IMG/VR virus record: IMGVR_UViG_3300046313_000338
Coordinates: 1-47,067 of that record
Direction: 5' to 3' (one strand)
DNA length: 47,067 nucleotides
From: a virus
Part shown: one piece after another, positions 1 to 7,585 of the stretch
Layout: each line of letters begins with the position of its first letter
How positions within the stretch are numbered: position 1 is the first letter of the stretch
Program-made: the position numbers and the translations under genes
Notes under the pieces: generated by a model
Seen by the model: the letters and a program-made list of their open reading frames with translations, nothing else
What the model was told of the DNA's origin: nothing
Databases searched by the model: none

Positions 1-23
1 TCCCAAAACGGCCCTCCCCTAAT

Positions 24-55
24 CTGACCCGGCACTGCCAAAATCCGGTTATAAT
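24..55 (+). promoter_or_regulatory. Possible promoter before the first HNH gene
   Basis: A perfect -10 hexamer TATAAT lies at 50-55, ten bases before the first start codon. The best -35 candidate, CTGACC at 24-29, is about 20 bases away, which is too far for a standard sigma-70 promoter. Only the -10 element is convincing. The window begins just upstream, so the real control region may be cut off. Confidence 0.35.
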
Positions 56-64
56 CACCCCCAC

Positions 65-556
65 ATGAAAAAACGACCAATCAGAATCGACGGAGACACC
101 GCTTACGTGCCCCTAAAAAACGGCCAAGAAGCCACCATCGACGGCAAGCATGCAGCCAAGGTTGGGCAGCACAATTGGTGTCTGGACGGCAAAGGTTACG
201 TCGTCACGGCTGCACCTCTTGGTAACGGTAAGTACAGGACACTACTGCTACACAGACTTGTCATGGGCGAGCCAGACGCAGAGGTAGGACACAAGGACCA
301 CAACCACACGGACAACCGAGAGTCCAACCTGCACGTAACGACGACCGCAAAAGCGGCCCAGAACGCGAAGCTGTCACGCGCAAATAAATCAGGCCGAAAA
401 GGGGTCTCTTGGCACCGCACCGCCCAAAAGTGGCAAGCCAAAATCATGTTTTTCGGTAAAAACACGCACTTAGGATACTTCACCGACCTAGAAGCTGCAG
501 CACAAGCGTACAAAGAAGCCGTACTCAAACACCAACAAGAACCCCAACATGCGTAA
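65..556 (+). CDS. HNH endonuclease with AP2 domain (copy 1)
   Basis: A 163-residue protein of the phage HNH-AP2 homing-endonuclease type. The N-terminal two thirds hold the HNH (beta-beta-alpha-metal) module: LLLHRLVMG at about 61-69, then GHKDHNHTDNRESNL at about 76-90, giving the His/Asp/Asn set expected for metal-dependent DNA cleavage. The C-terminal about 50 residues (GRKGVSWHRTAQKW to LGYFTDLEAAAQAY) form an AP2/ERF-type DNA-binding fold. It is clearly paralogous to the gene at 3008-3496. It overlaps the next gene by 8 bases. Such genes are usually selfish free-standing endonucleases, but HNH proteins next to terminases can also help packaging cleavage, so the role is uncertain. Confidence 0.85.
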   Translation: MKKRPIRIDGDTAYVPLKNGQEATIDGKHAAKVGQHNWCLDGKGYVVTAAPLGNGKYRTLLLHRLVMGEPDAEVGHKDHNHTDNRESNLHVTTTAKAAQNAKLSRANKSGRKGVSWHRTAQKWQAKIMFFGKNTHLGYFTDLEAAAQAYKEAVLKHQQEPQHA

Positions 557-857
557 GACCCTTGCCCAACTCGTCACACCCGAACAGCTAGACGCGCTGT
601 ACCATCGAACCTTGACCGTGCGCCAGCTCGCCAAGGACCTTGGTTACTCGGAATCATGGGTAGGCAAGAGCTTGCCCGCCCGCGCACCCAGACGTGACCC
701 CAAACTCCTACGCAAAACGCGCATCGAGTTCCAAAATCAAATCGTGGCACAGTATTTGTCACAGGGGATTTCAGCGAAGCAGGCCGCAGCCATGTCCTTC
801 ACCAGCCCCAGAACCTTCTTCCGACGTTTGAAAGATTACAAAAATGGCCAGTCTTGA
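549..857 (+). CDS. Small basic helix-turn-helix-like protein, possible terminase-associated
   Basis: A 102-residue basic protein. Residues about 18-45 (TLTVRQLAKDLGYSESWVGK) read as a helix-turn-helix, and a second candidate lies at about 72-95 (ISAKQAAAMSFTSPRTFFRR). Two tandem helix-turn-helix-like segments suit a DNA-recognition subunit. Its place two genes before the large terminase makes a small-terminase-like or regulatory role plausible, but no specific family is recognised. It overlaps the upstream HNH gene by 8 bases and the downstream gene by 14 bases, so the set is co-translated. Confidence 0.6.
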   Translation: MRKTLAQLVTPEQLDALYHRTLTVRQLAKDLGYSESWVGKSLPARAPRRDPKLLRKTRIEFQNQIVAQYLSQGISAKQAAAMSFTSPRTFFRRLKDYKNGQS

Positions 858-1185
858 CGAAATCTACGCGCAAAAGAAGGCCGCACCTCCCCCACCAGAG
901 GCCAAAGACGGCCCACTTGACCTACATGCTGAGCTTCTGCTCCAGTACCAAAAGGCCAAGGACATGCTGCAGGATGCCGAAATTTCAGACGAGCCCTTGA
1001 ATTACAGGGTACAAGCCTTGAACGCTATCGGGTCAGTCATCTCCCAACTTGTGAAGTTGCAGAGTGATTTACACACGTTGGAAAACATACAAAAAATTGA
1101 GAGTGCCTTGATTGATACCTTAAAAGCAATGCCAGAAGTGCGAGAAACCTTCTTAGAGCACTACAAAGGGGTGCTAAAAGTATGA
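844..1185 (+). CDS. Hypothetical protein, candidate small terminase subunit
   Basis: A 113-residue acidic helical protein. The N-terminus is proline rich (KKAAPPPPEAKDGP, about 11-24) and the rest is helical with heptad-like stretches (about 45-105), suggesting an oligomer. It lies directly before the large terminase and overlaps it by 4 bases (ATGA), the usual position of a small terminase subunit. No helix-turn-helix is visible here; the preceding gene has one, so DNA recognition and oligomerisation may be split over two proteins. The assignment is inferred from position only. Confidence 0.55.
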   Translation: MASLDEIYAQKKAAPPPPEAKDGPLDLHAELLLQYQKAKDMLQDAEISDEPLNYRVQALNAIGSVISQLVKLQSDLHTLENIQKIESALIDTLKAMPEVRETFLEHYKGVLKV

Positions 1186-2852
1186 TTTTAGACCACTTTC
1201 AGCGCTTGTCCGACGGGGCGAGGGATGTATATCACCTAAACAATTTGTCCGAGTGGATTGAAAAGTATATCTACTTGGAGGGCAAACTCATGTCGATGAG
1301 CGGTAAGTATTCGTTCCAAGCTGATATTGTAAACAATACAAGTAGAGTGACAAATACAGTTAAATGCGCTCAAATCGGCTTGACAACCTCAACACAGGCT
1401 TACTTCTTGGCTGCTTTAGCTACTCAACCTAAGTTTAACTGTATTTATGCCTTGCCAACAGCGTCTGATGCAGCAAAACTAACGACAACCAAGGTAAATC
1501 CCCTGATTTATGGCAGCCCAAGGCTTAAATCTACGCTTAATAAAGAGGTCGATTCTGTAGAATTAAAACAATTTGGGGACAATTTTTTGTTCACGCGGGG
1601 TTCTAAGTCTGAAACAGCCGCCTTGTCCATTAGCGCGGATTGCCTGGTTATAGATGAGTTAGACAGATGTGACGAGAACGTCGTTAAACAGTTCCGGTCC
1701 CGCCTACAGGCGAGCCAACTTGGCATTATTAAGCAATTCTCGACGCCCACTATCCGGGGTATCGGTATCTCCCGCGAGGCCGAAGCGTCAAAGCGCTTCA
1801 GAAGTATGGCCACCTGTGCCCACTGCAGCCACAAGTGGCTGCCGACTTACGAGTTGGACATCAGGATACCGGGATTCAAAGGCGAGCTAGAGGACTTGGA
1901 CAAGCACAACATCATTAACACTCGCTGGCAGAAGGCCCACTGGGCATGCCCACACTGCGGACTTGACCCCAAGCTCACTCGCCACAGCTTGGAGTGGGTG
2001 TGCGAAAACCCAAACGAGAATTACGAGGCCAACACTTTTTACGTGGGGCCGGTGACTTGCTGTGAGGTACTGAAGCCCAGCTACTTGGTTCGCACCTCTA
2101 CCGAATTCGCTACCCGCGCCGAGTGGAAAAATCAGGTGCTTGGGTTAGAGGCGGAGGATAGTAATGAGCAAATTACAGATTCTGATGTAGAATCTGCTAT
2201 GATTCACGCCGACCTAGCCAGTTCCGAGATAAGCTATTTTGGAGCCGACATGGGCCTTCTATGTCACATCGTAATCGGTAGACGTACACAGGCAGGTGAG
2301 TTACTGGTAATTCACAGAGAGTCGGTACCTGTAAATCAGTTTACTACTAGGCGTTCAGAGTTAATTCGACAGTACCGCTGCGCTGTAAGCGTAATGGATG
2401 CTTTCCCATATACACCTATGGTAGGGGCTATTACAGACTTCGATGTGAATGCTTACGGTGCAGACTTCTCTACAGGTAAAAACGTGGAACTGTTCACCAT
2501 CAAAGAGAAAGAGGCAAACGCTGAAGAAGGCAAGCTGAACCTACGCTTGGCCCGAATTAACAGGACACGAGCGCTTGACGAATTGATGTTGCTGTTCAAG
2601 GGGCGAAAGATACTCATCAGCAAGAAGTCTGACGATGATGATAAGAAACTGAAGGCGCACATCTTGTCGATGAAACGGACCCAGACCTTCAAGGGCGATG
2701 AGCTGATGTACACATGGGTGAAAAGCGACGGGGTGGACCACTTCTTCTTGGCCATGCTGTACATGTACGTGGCGACCTTGTTAAGGGGGACTGTGAGCCC
2801 GGTGAATACGGGCAATGTGCCCCTCGTGACGAGTTTTGCGGTGCGGAAATAA
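1182..2852 (+). CDS. terL: Phage terminase large subunit, GpA family
   Basis: A 556-residue packaging motor and nuclease. The N-terminal ATPase has a deviant Walker A (KCAQIGLTTS, from K61) and Walker B LVIDELD (155-161). A zinc-finger-like insert with Cys pairs at C212/C215 and C256/C259 is typical of the lambda GpA family. The C-terminal RNase H-like nuclease shows FGADMG (D356), VMDAF (D406) and a late Asp-His (D519-H520), consistent with the metal-binding acidic triad. Length is somewhat shorter than lambda GpA (about 640 residues). The start overlaps the previous stop as ATGA. Base composition is patchy, with A+T-rich stretches near 1190-1650 and 2155-2460 inside a G+C-richer gene. Confidence 0.93.
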   Translation: MILDHFQRLSDGARDVYHLNNLSEWIEKYIYLEGKLMSMSGKYSFQADIVNNTSRVTNTVKCAQIGLTTSTQAYFLAALATQPKFNCIYALPTASDAAKLTTTKVNPLIYGSPRLKSTLNKEVDSVELKQFGDNFLFTRGSKSETAALSISADCLVIDELDRCDENVVKQFRSRLQASQLGIIKQFSTPTIRGIGISREAEASKRFRSMATCAHCSHKWLPTYELDIRIPGFKGELEDLDKHNIINTRWQKAHWACPHCGLDPKLTRHSLEWVCENPNENYEANTFYVGPVTCCEVLKPSYLVRTSTEFATRAEWKNQVLGLEAEDSNEQITDSDVESAMIHADLASSEISYFGADMGLLCHIVIGRRTQAGELLVIHRESVPVNQFTTRRSELIRQYRCAVSVMDAFPYTPMVGAITDFDVNAYGADFSTGKNVELFTIKEKEANAEEGKLNLRLARINRTRALDELMLLFKGRKILISKKSDDDDKKLKAHILSMKRTQTFKGDELMYTWVKSDGVDHFFLAMLYMYVATLLRGTVSPVNTGNVPLVTSFAVRK

Positions 2853-3007
2853 ATCTGCGCAGACCGCGAGGTTATGGTATAAACGCACTTGGGATTGGAG
2901 TCCCAACGTGCGGTCAGCGAGCTTCTAGTGTTTTGCTGGCCCTCCTTTAAGCCACCGCCGCTAAACTCCAGACTGGAGAAGCCGGCAAAACACTGAAAGT
3001 TTGGAAC
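2853..3007 (+). ncRNA. Highly structured gap between terL and second HNH gene
   Basis: A 155-base gap dense in inverted repeats. CGCACTTGGGA (2884-2894) pairs with TCCCAA-C-GTGCG (2901-2912) across a 6-base loop. An outer GACCGC (2862-2867) can pair with GCGGTC (2910-2915) as an alternative. AGTGTTTTGCTGGC (2927-2940) pairs with GCCGGCAAAACACT (2981-2994) over 14 bp with one wobble, enclosing a small CTCCA-GAC-TGGAG hairpin (2966-2978). There is no terminal T run, so this is not a plain terminator. An extended -10-like TGGTATAAA sits at about 2875-2883. It could be a structured RNA, a processing site, or a landing site linked to the HNH gene. Confidence 0.5.
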
Positions 3008-3496
3008 ATGGAAAAACGACCAATTAGAATTGAGGGTGAAATAGGATACGTGCTCTTAGCCGACGGCACAGAGGCTACTATAGATGCTGAAGATGCGGAA
3101 TTAGTTGGACAGTATAATTGGTGCCTTAGTGGCGGCTACGTAGTGACATATCGGCCCCTAGGACTGCTCAGGCTGCACAGACTTGTAATGGGAGACCCAG
3201 AGGGAAAGTTTATTGACCACCGAAATGGCAATAAACTTGATAATCGAAAAGCCTTTTTGAGGCCTGCGACGAATGCAGAGAACCAATACAACCAAGGAAT
3301 TCCTAGCCGTAACACCTCCGGCCACAAAGGAGTCCACTGGCACAAGCGAGACCAGAAATGGAGCGCCCAAATCAGGCACGAAGGCAAGCAGATACATCTA
3401 GGCTACTTCACAGACCTCGAAGATGCAGCTCAAGCATATCGAGAAGCGGCCGTGAAATACCACAAAGAATTTGCAAACTCAGGAACACCAACATGA
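3008..3496 (+). CDS. HNH endonuclease with AP2 domain (copy 2)
   Basis: A 162-residue paralogue of the gene at 65-556, sharing the N-terminal block (KRPIRI, EATID, NWCL, GYVVT). The HNH part includes LRLHRLVMGD and FIDHRNGNKLDNRK (about 73-87); the AP2 part runs from GHKGVHWHKRDQKW to LGYFTDLEDAAQAYREA. It sits between the terminase and portal genes, which are normally adjacent, so it looks like an insertion. Its stop overlaps the portal start as ATGA (3493-3496), so it is translationally integrated into the operon. The 5' half is more A+T rich than the neighbours. The ribosome-binding site is weak and lies at the end of a structured leader. Confidence 0.87.
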   Translation: MEKRPIRIEGEIGYVLLADGTEATIDAEDAELVGQYNWCLSGGYVVTYRPLGLLRLHRLVMGDPEGKFIDHRNGNKLDNRKAFLRPATNAENQYNQGIPSRNTSGHKGVHWHKRDQKWSAQIRHEGKQIHLGYFTDLEDAAQAYREAAVKYHKEFANSGTPT

Positions 3497-5217
3497 ACCC
3501 CTTCAAAGCCCTCTGGCAAGCCGCTACATTGCAGCCCCCGCCACTGCCCAAGGCCCCAAATGCGCCAATATCCCTCCCCGGCTATCGGACAGATGTAACT
3601 CCGTCAACAAGCGCGAAGACAAGAACGGAGCGCAACCTCAAGAGCTTAGACCGCCTGACTGACCTTCGAAGCCGCTCAACCACGAGCCAGGTTCTGCGTG
3701 AGGCCTCAATCCAGTCCGCCGAGCTGTCCGCAGCCATTTACCTTGCAATTCGCACGGGCATCCCCGAACACTTCACAGTTATCGGCAGAGACCTAGACGG
3801 CAAGGTAGACCCAAATGCCACGGCCTTGGCGCACGAACTCCTACGCCGCTTGACCTACCTCGGCGCTGCTGATGGAAGTTTCGGCCCCCAACAGGGGCTG
3901 CAGTCCATCAGCGAAACCTTGGCCAGAGACTTGCTGCTCGAAGGGGCTGCATGCCTTGAGGTAGCGCTTGATAAAGCCCGCATCCCAGCCAGCTTGAACG
4001 TGATTGCGCCCCCAACCCTGGTATTTTACGAGGAAGATAATTCGTTCAGACTAGCCCAGAAAGTAGGTGGAGATGAAATCTCTCTGGACCTCGCCACTGT
4101 CATCTACACCAGCGTAGACCAAAGCTCCAGCCAGCTACACCCAACTAGCCCATTAGAATCAAGCATTAAAGCGATTATCGCTGATATAGATTTTAACCAA
4201 GACATGTCTAGAGTGCTCAAGCGGGCCATCCTACCCCGCTTGTCTGCCAGTATAGATACAGACAAGCTCAAGAAAATGACACCACCAGAGATTCTAGCAG
4301 ACCCCGAGAAGTGGGCCACGTACCAGAATACTGTTATTTCTGCAGTACAGAGCGTGGTCAACAATTTGAGCCCAGAAGACGCTTTAGTCTCTTTCGACAT
4401 GGTGTCCTACGCCTACTTAGACGGTGGCCATAGCCCCGGCGACATCCTAGAACAGGTACAGAAGGTATTGAACGCAAAGTTAGCGTCGGGCGTGAAGACC
4501 TTGCCAGTAGCCTTGGGCTTCGGTAGCTCTGCCAATGCCAGCTCAACAGAGTCCCTGCTGTACCTCAAGTCTTCTGACATGCTGCGCCGGAAATTGAACG
4601 AGGTCTACAGCCGAGCCCTGACAGTGGCCATCCGTATTATGGGGGTTGACGGGTATGTAGAATTCGCTTACGAAGAGCTCGACCTGCGCCCTGCCAAGGA
4701 ACTTGAAGCGTTCAAGAGTATGGAGCAGTCACGTATCCTTGACCTGCTGTCTCTAGGCCTATTGGACGATAACGAATGTAGCCTAAAACTCACCGGCCAG
4801 TTGCCTCCAGCAGGTTACACGCCCAAGAGCGGAACCATGTTCCGCAGTACACAGGCACAAGCGCCGATTGCAAATCCGGCCAGCGGGACCTCCACGACCC
4901 CAAAACCTGACACACCTCAGCAGCCCAAAGGCCCACCAGCAAAAGCAGAAGTGGACCCCAACTTGGCCTTGGCACATGCCCAAAGCGAGCAGGCGAACGA
5001 GACTACAAAGCAGGCCTTGAAGGCAATGCAAGACCTCACCTATGTGATGAGTCAGCAGAACCAAAAGCCCACACAAGTCCACATGCAGCAGGACCCCATC
5101 GAACTAAACTTGAGTATTGCACCGGAGGCTAAGTCACCGACCAAGCGCAAAGTCAAAATCATTCGTGACAAAGACGGCCGTCTCTCAGATTTCGAGGTGA
5201 GCGATGCACAACAGTGA
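3493..5217 (+). CDS. Portal protein
   Basis: A 574-residue portal vertex protein. The ATG at 3493, overlapping the HNH stop as ATGA, is chosen over an upstream in-frame ATG at 3358 that lies inside the HNH gene. The N-terminus leads into the portal core (about 60-450), with LARDLLLEGAACLEVALD, DLATVIYTSVDQSS and DILEQVQKVLNAKLASGV features typical of portals. The last about 110 residues are Pro/Gln rich and then basic, and may be an internal DNA-facing tail. The portal forms the dodecameric DNA gate and docks the terminase. Position after terL supports the call; no exact subfamily is claimed. Confidence 0.85.
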   Translation: MNPFKALWQAATLQPPPLPKAPNAPISLPGYRTDVTPSTSAKTRTERNLKSLDRLTDLRSRSTTSQVLREASIQSAELSAAIYLAIRTGIPEHFTVIGRDLDGKVDPNATALAHELLRRLTYLGAADGSFGPQQGLQSISETLARDLLLEGAACLEVALDKARIPASLNVIAPPTLVFYEEDNSFRLAQKVGGDEISLDLATVIYTSVDQSSSQLHPTSPLESSIKAIIADIDFNQDMSRVLKRAILPRLSASIDTDKLKKMTPPEILADPEKWATYQNTVISAVQSVVNNLSPEDALVSFDMVSYAYLDGGHSPGDILEQVQKVLNAKLASGVKTLPVALGFGSSANASSTESLLYLKSSDMLRRKLNEVYSRALTVAIRIMGVDGYVEFAYEELDLRPAKELEAFKSMEQSRILDLLSLGLLDDNECSLKLTGQLPPAGYTPKSGTMFRSTQAQAPIANPASGTSTTPKPDTPQQPKGPPAKAEVDPNLALAHAQSEQANETTKQALKAMQDLTYVMSQQNQKPTQVHMQQDPIELNLSIAPEAKSPTKRKVKIIRDKDGRLSDFEVSDAQQ

Positions 5218-5593
5218 ACACCTACTCTCGTTCTTTAAGGGCGAGCACAGGGCATCAGACCTGTATAAGCTTGCCCTGTTTTTGGAGAAGCCGGGCGAGG
5301 CGTACTCCCGCACAGGTGAAGTAAAAGGGCCGGGTTACATCGCAGGGGGTAAAGACCTGCCCAAGGCAGAGTATGAGGCTTCCGAAAAGTCTGTTTGGAT
5401 GACCTTCAGCGGTTCCATTGTTTGGCCCGGTAGCTCGATAGCCGCTCGCTACGCTATGATTTACAACCACCGCTCGAAGGCCCTCGTACACGTCGAGGAC
5501 TTCGGCAAGCTGAAGTCGTCTGAGAATGACCGATTTACCGTAGACCTGCCCGGAACTGAAGAGCCGCTGATAAAAGTCGTGCTGAGTGCCTAA
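5204..5593 (+). CDS. Putative virion decoration or beta-sandwich protein
   Basis: A 129-residue protein with a segment SGSIVWPGSSIAARYAMIYN (about 70-89). Such 'Ala-Arg-Tyr-X-X-Ile-Tyr-Asn' strands occur in small phage virion proteins with an immunoglobulin-like or beta-sandwich fold. It overlaps the portal gene end by 14 bases and has a good Shine-Dalgarno sequence (GAGGTGA, 5193-5199). It begins the long block of surface-type genes between portal and protease. A role as head decoration or adaptor is inferred, not demonstrated. Confidence 0.6.
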   Translation: MHNSEHLLSFFKGEHRASDLYKLALFLEKPGEAYSRTGEVKGPGYIAGGKDLPKAEYEASEKSVWMTFSGSIVWPGSSIAARYAMIYNHRSKALVHVEDFGKLKSSENDRFTVDLPGTEEPLIKVVLSA

Positions 5594-5617
5594 AGATTGA
5601 CAGTAGCTCACCATACC

Positions 5618-5657
5618 CCTGAAGGTTAGAATCAGCGTATTAAGGTACCTTCAGGAG
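5618..5657 (+). promoter_or_regulatory. Inverted repeat covering the ribosome-binding site of the 565-residue gene
   Basis: CCTGAAGGT (5618-5626) is perfectly complementary to ACCTTCAGG (5647-5655) across a 20-base loop. The Shine-Dalgarno AGGAG is at 5653-5657, so the 3' arm of the hairpin masks most of it. The start codon at 5665 lies 7 bases after the site. This could limit translation until ribosomes or a protein open the hairpin. Confidence 0.5.
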
Positions 5658-5664
5658 TTAGTTC

Positions 5665-7362
5665 ATGCCTATTGCAACAGATTTCGAGATTCAAGCGGAC
5701 AAAGACATCCGCTACATCGGCGCAGCCCACGGCGCGTCCGGTGCGGGTTATTACAACGTCATTGAGTTTCACCGCTGGTTGCAAGACCTCGCTGACGACG
5801 CCGTAGCGAGTGGCGATGACTACATGGACATTACGCGGTTGACGCCCTCTGAGCGTTCGACCGACAACATTATCACGCTCATCAACGGGTTCAATATCGA
5901 CGATATTGCCAGTGAGCACCTGTTCGATGGTTCTATTATCCAGACCAACGGCGACGTAATTTATGACGGCTTGCTGGTGTACGCGAATGCTGGTATGGAC
6001 ATGCAAGTGGTGCAGAACGGTGCCATCATTGTCAACGACTTCTGGAACACCATCCCATTCGGCGGCTCCTTGAAGGGCCTGAACGCCAACGCTGCAAACG
6101 GAATCTCACACCGTTTCATGTTGAAAGTGCGTACGGCGGCTGCAGACATCGACGGACGACGCCTGCTGACGCAGACCCGTGTGTGGGGAAAGACCTTCTC
6201 CCAGTTCCCGATTAACGGAACTTCCCGTGGTAATAACGTGGCGGCCTTGACGTACGCTGACGACTTGAACAACCAGACAGTCGTAGGTACCATCGCCGGT
6301 TACAACTCCATCGCCAACTTGAGCGAAGGTTACAACGGAATTGACGTTGACAACAACTCGGTCAGTGAGTTCTATTACTCCAAGTGGGACCGTGATACCT
6401 ACACAATCAACCAGTTTTACGAGCGCATGAAGTGGTTGACTCGCCAAGAGTCCGCCAGCACCATCTACGGCTTGAACGGCGAGTTGTTCCGAGGTATCAC
6501 GCACCAGTTTGCCTATGATGCTGAAGCTAGTGGACCATTCGTGCAGGCAACCCCAGTAACTTGGGGCTCTGGCGCCACAGCCGGCACCGGCCAACTCTTG
6601 GCCCTGCTGGACAGCGGCACCACAGGCACCATGTGGATTCAGTTGTTGACTGGCGTGATTCCGACCGACAACATGACCATCAACCAGGCAGGAGGCAAGA
6701 CCTGCTTGGTGAACGGTACCGTGACCGAGCGTACGCTCAGCTTCCCATTCTGCGGTGTCTCCACCGGCTCCGCTCTGATTGGTGCTTACGGTTTCGCGCT
6801 GGAAGCAACAGACTTGGCTGCGACAGACAAAGTGTTCGACTTGACCAACACCCAGCGCACACCGCCAAACTATGTGACCTTCACGGTCGGAGGCTTGGTG
6901 TCCGGCGAAGACTACGTGCTGGTTGGTCCAGAGTCCGGCGGCGTACTGAACGAAGCTCAGTTCACCCTGAATGGAGCCTTGTCAGGTGCTGCAGTTACCG
7001 CCGTAGTCGTCAACGGGTCTATCCCACTTGACACACCTTCTACTGGAACCATCCGTATTCTGCGGGCTAACGGTGTTTACACTCGTCATGCTTACTCCGC
7101 ATGGAGCGGCTCCACCTTTACCATTACGTCCACCAACTTTAGCACCAACGGCGCTGCTAATGCTGCTAACACGTACATCAGCTACATCGACGTATTGGCC
7201 AGCTCCTCAACAGCCAGCTTCACTTCCGTGTACTCTAGCAACCGTGGACTGTACATCCGTGTTCGTGACGGTGGTGGCTCTCCAATCAAGACCTTTGAGA
7301 CTACTGGTACCTTGGGTTCTGCTGGAGGCTCTGCAACCGCGATTCGTACTTCCGACACGTAA
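5665..7362 (+). CDS. Virion structural protein, unknown family
   Basis: A 565-residue protein rich in Gly, Ser, Thr and Asn and poor in Lys, as expected for an all-beta virion surface protein. The N-terminal about 270 residues look globular (YYNVIEFHRWLQDLADDAV; NQFYERMKWLTRQESASTIY); the C-terminal half is repetitive beta (GSGATAGTGQLLALLDSG; VTFTVGGLVSGEDYVLVGP). A strong ribosome-binding site (AGGAG) precedes it, partly in a hairpin. The next gene starts on the last base of its stop (TAATG). It may be a head fibre, baseplate or appendage component. No enzyme motif is seen. Confidence 0.65.
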   Translation: MPIATDFEIQADKDIRYIGAAHGASGAGYYNVIEFHRWLQDLADDAVASGDDYMDITRLTPSERSTDNIITLINGFNIDDIASEHLFDGSIIQTNGDVIYDGLLVYANAGMDMQVVQNGAIIVNDFWNTIPFGGSLKGLNANAANGISHRFMLKVRTAAADIDGRRLLTQTRVWGKTFSQFPINGTSRGNNVAALTYADDLNNQTVVGTIAGYNSIANLSEGYNGIDVDNNSVSEFYYSKWDRDTYTINQFYERMKWLTRQESASTIYGLNGELFRGITHQFAYDAEASGPFVQATPVTWGSGATAGTGQLLALLDSGTTGTMWIQLLTGVIPTDNMTINQAGGKTCLVNGTVTERTLSFPFCGVSTGSALIGAYGFALEATDLAATDKVFDLTNTQRTPPNYVTFTVGGLVSGEDYVLVGPESGGVLNEAQFTLNGALSGAAVTAVVVNGSIPLDTPSTGTIRILRANGVYTRHAYSAWSGSTFTITSTNFSTNGAANAANTYISYIDVLASSSTASFTSVYSSNRGLYIRVRDGGGSPIKTFETTGTLGSAGGSATAIRTSDT

Positions 7363-7562
7363 TGGAAAACGAGCTCGAAGAGAAGCTGAAATGTGCCTTT
7401 GCTGACGCAGGGGCACAAATCGGTGCCCTGTTGCGTTGCATGATTGCCGCAGAAGTTGCTTCCCATATGGCTCGTGTAGAACAATTAAATGCAGTGCTGA
7501 ACGGCACTGTATGTGCAGAATCACAAAGCACTCCGCTAGGTGAAGAGTCGCCTGCTGCTTGA
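7362..7562 (+). CDS. Small hypothetical protein
   Basis: A 66-residue protein starting within the previous stop codon (TAATG, 1-base overlap). It is mostly helical, with two Cys (C11, C26) in a segment KCAFADAGAQIGALLRCMIA, and a third Cys near the end. The tight coupling between two structural genes suggests a small virion component or a chaperone for its neighbours. No family is recognised. Confidence 0.6.
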   Translation: MENELEEKLKCAFADAGAQIGALLRCMIAAEVASHMARVEQLNAVLNGTVCAESQSTPLGEESPAA

Positions 7563-7585
7563 GTGCAGGCAATAAAGGAGTTCTC

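Noticed and set aside
5597-5632. A perfect -35 TTGACA with TAGAAT downstream
   Set aside because: The spacing is 24 bases, too long for a sigma-70 promoter, so it is not called as one.
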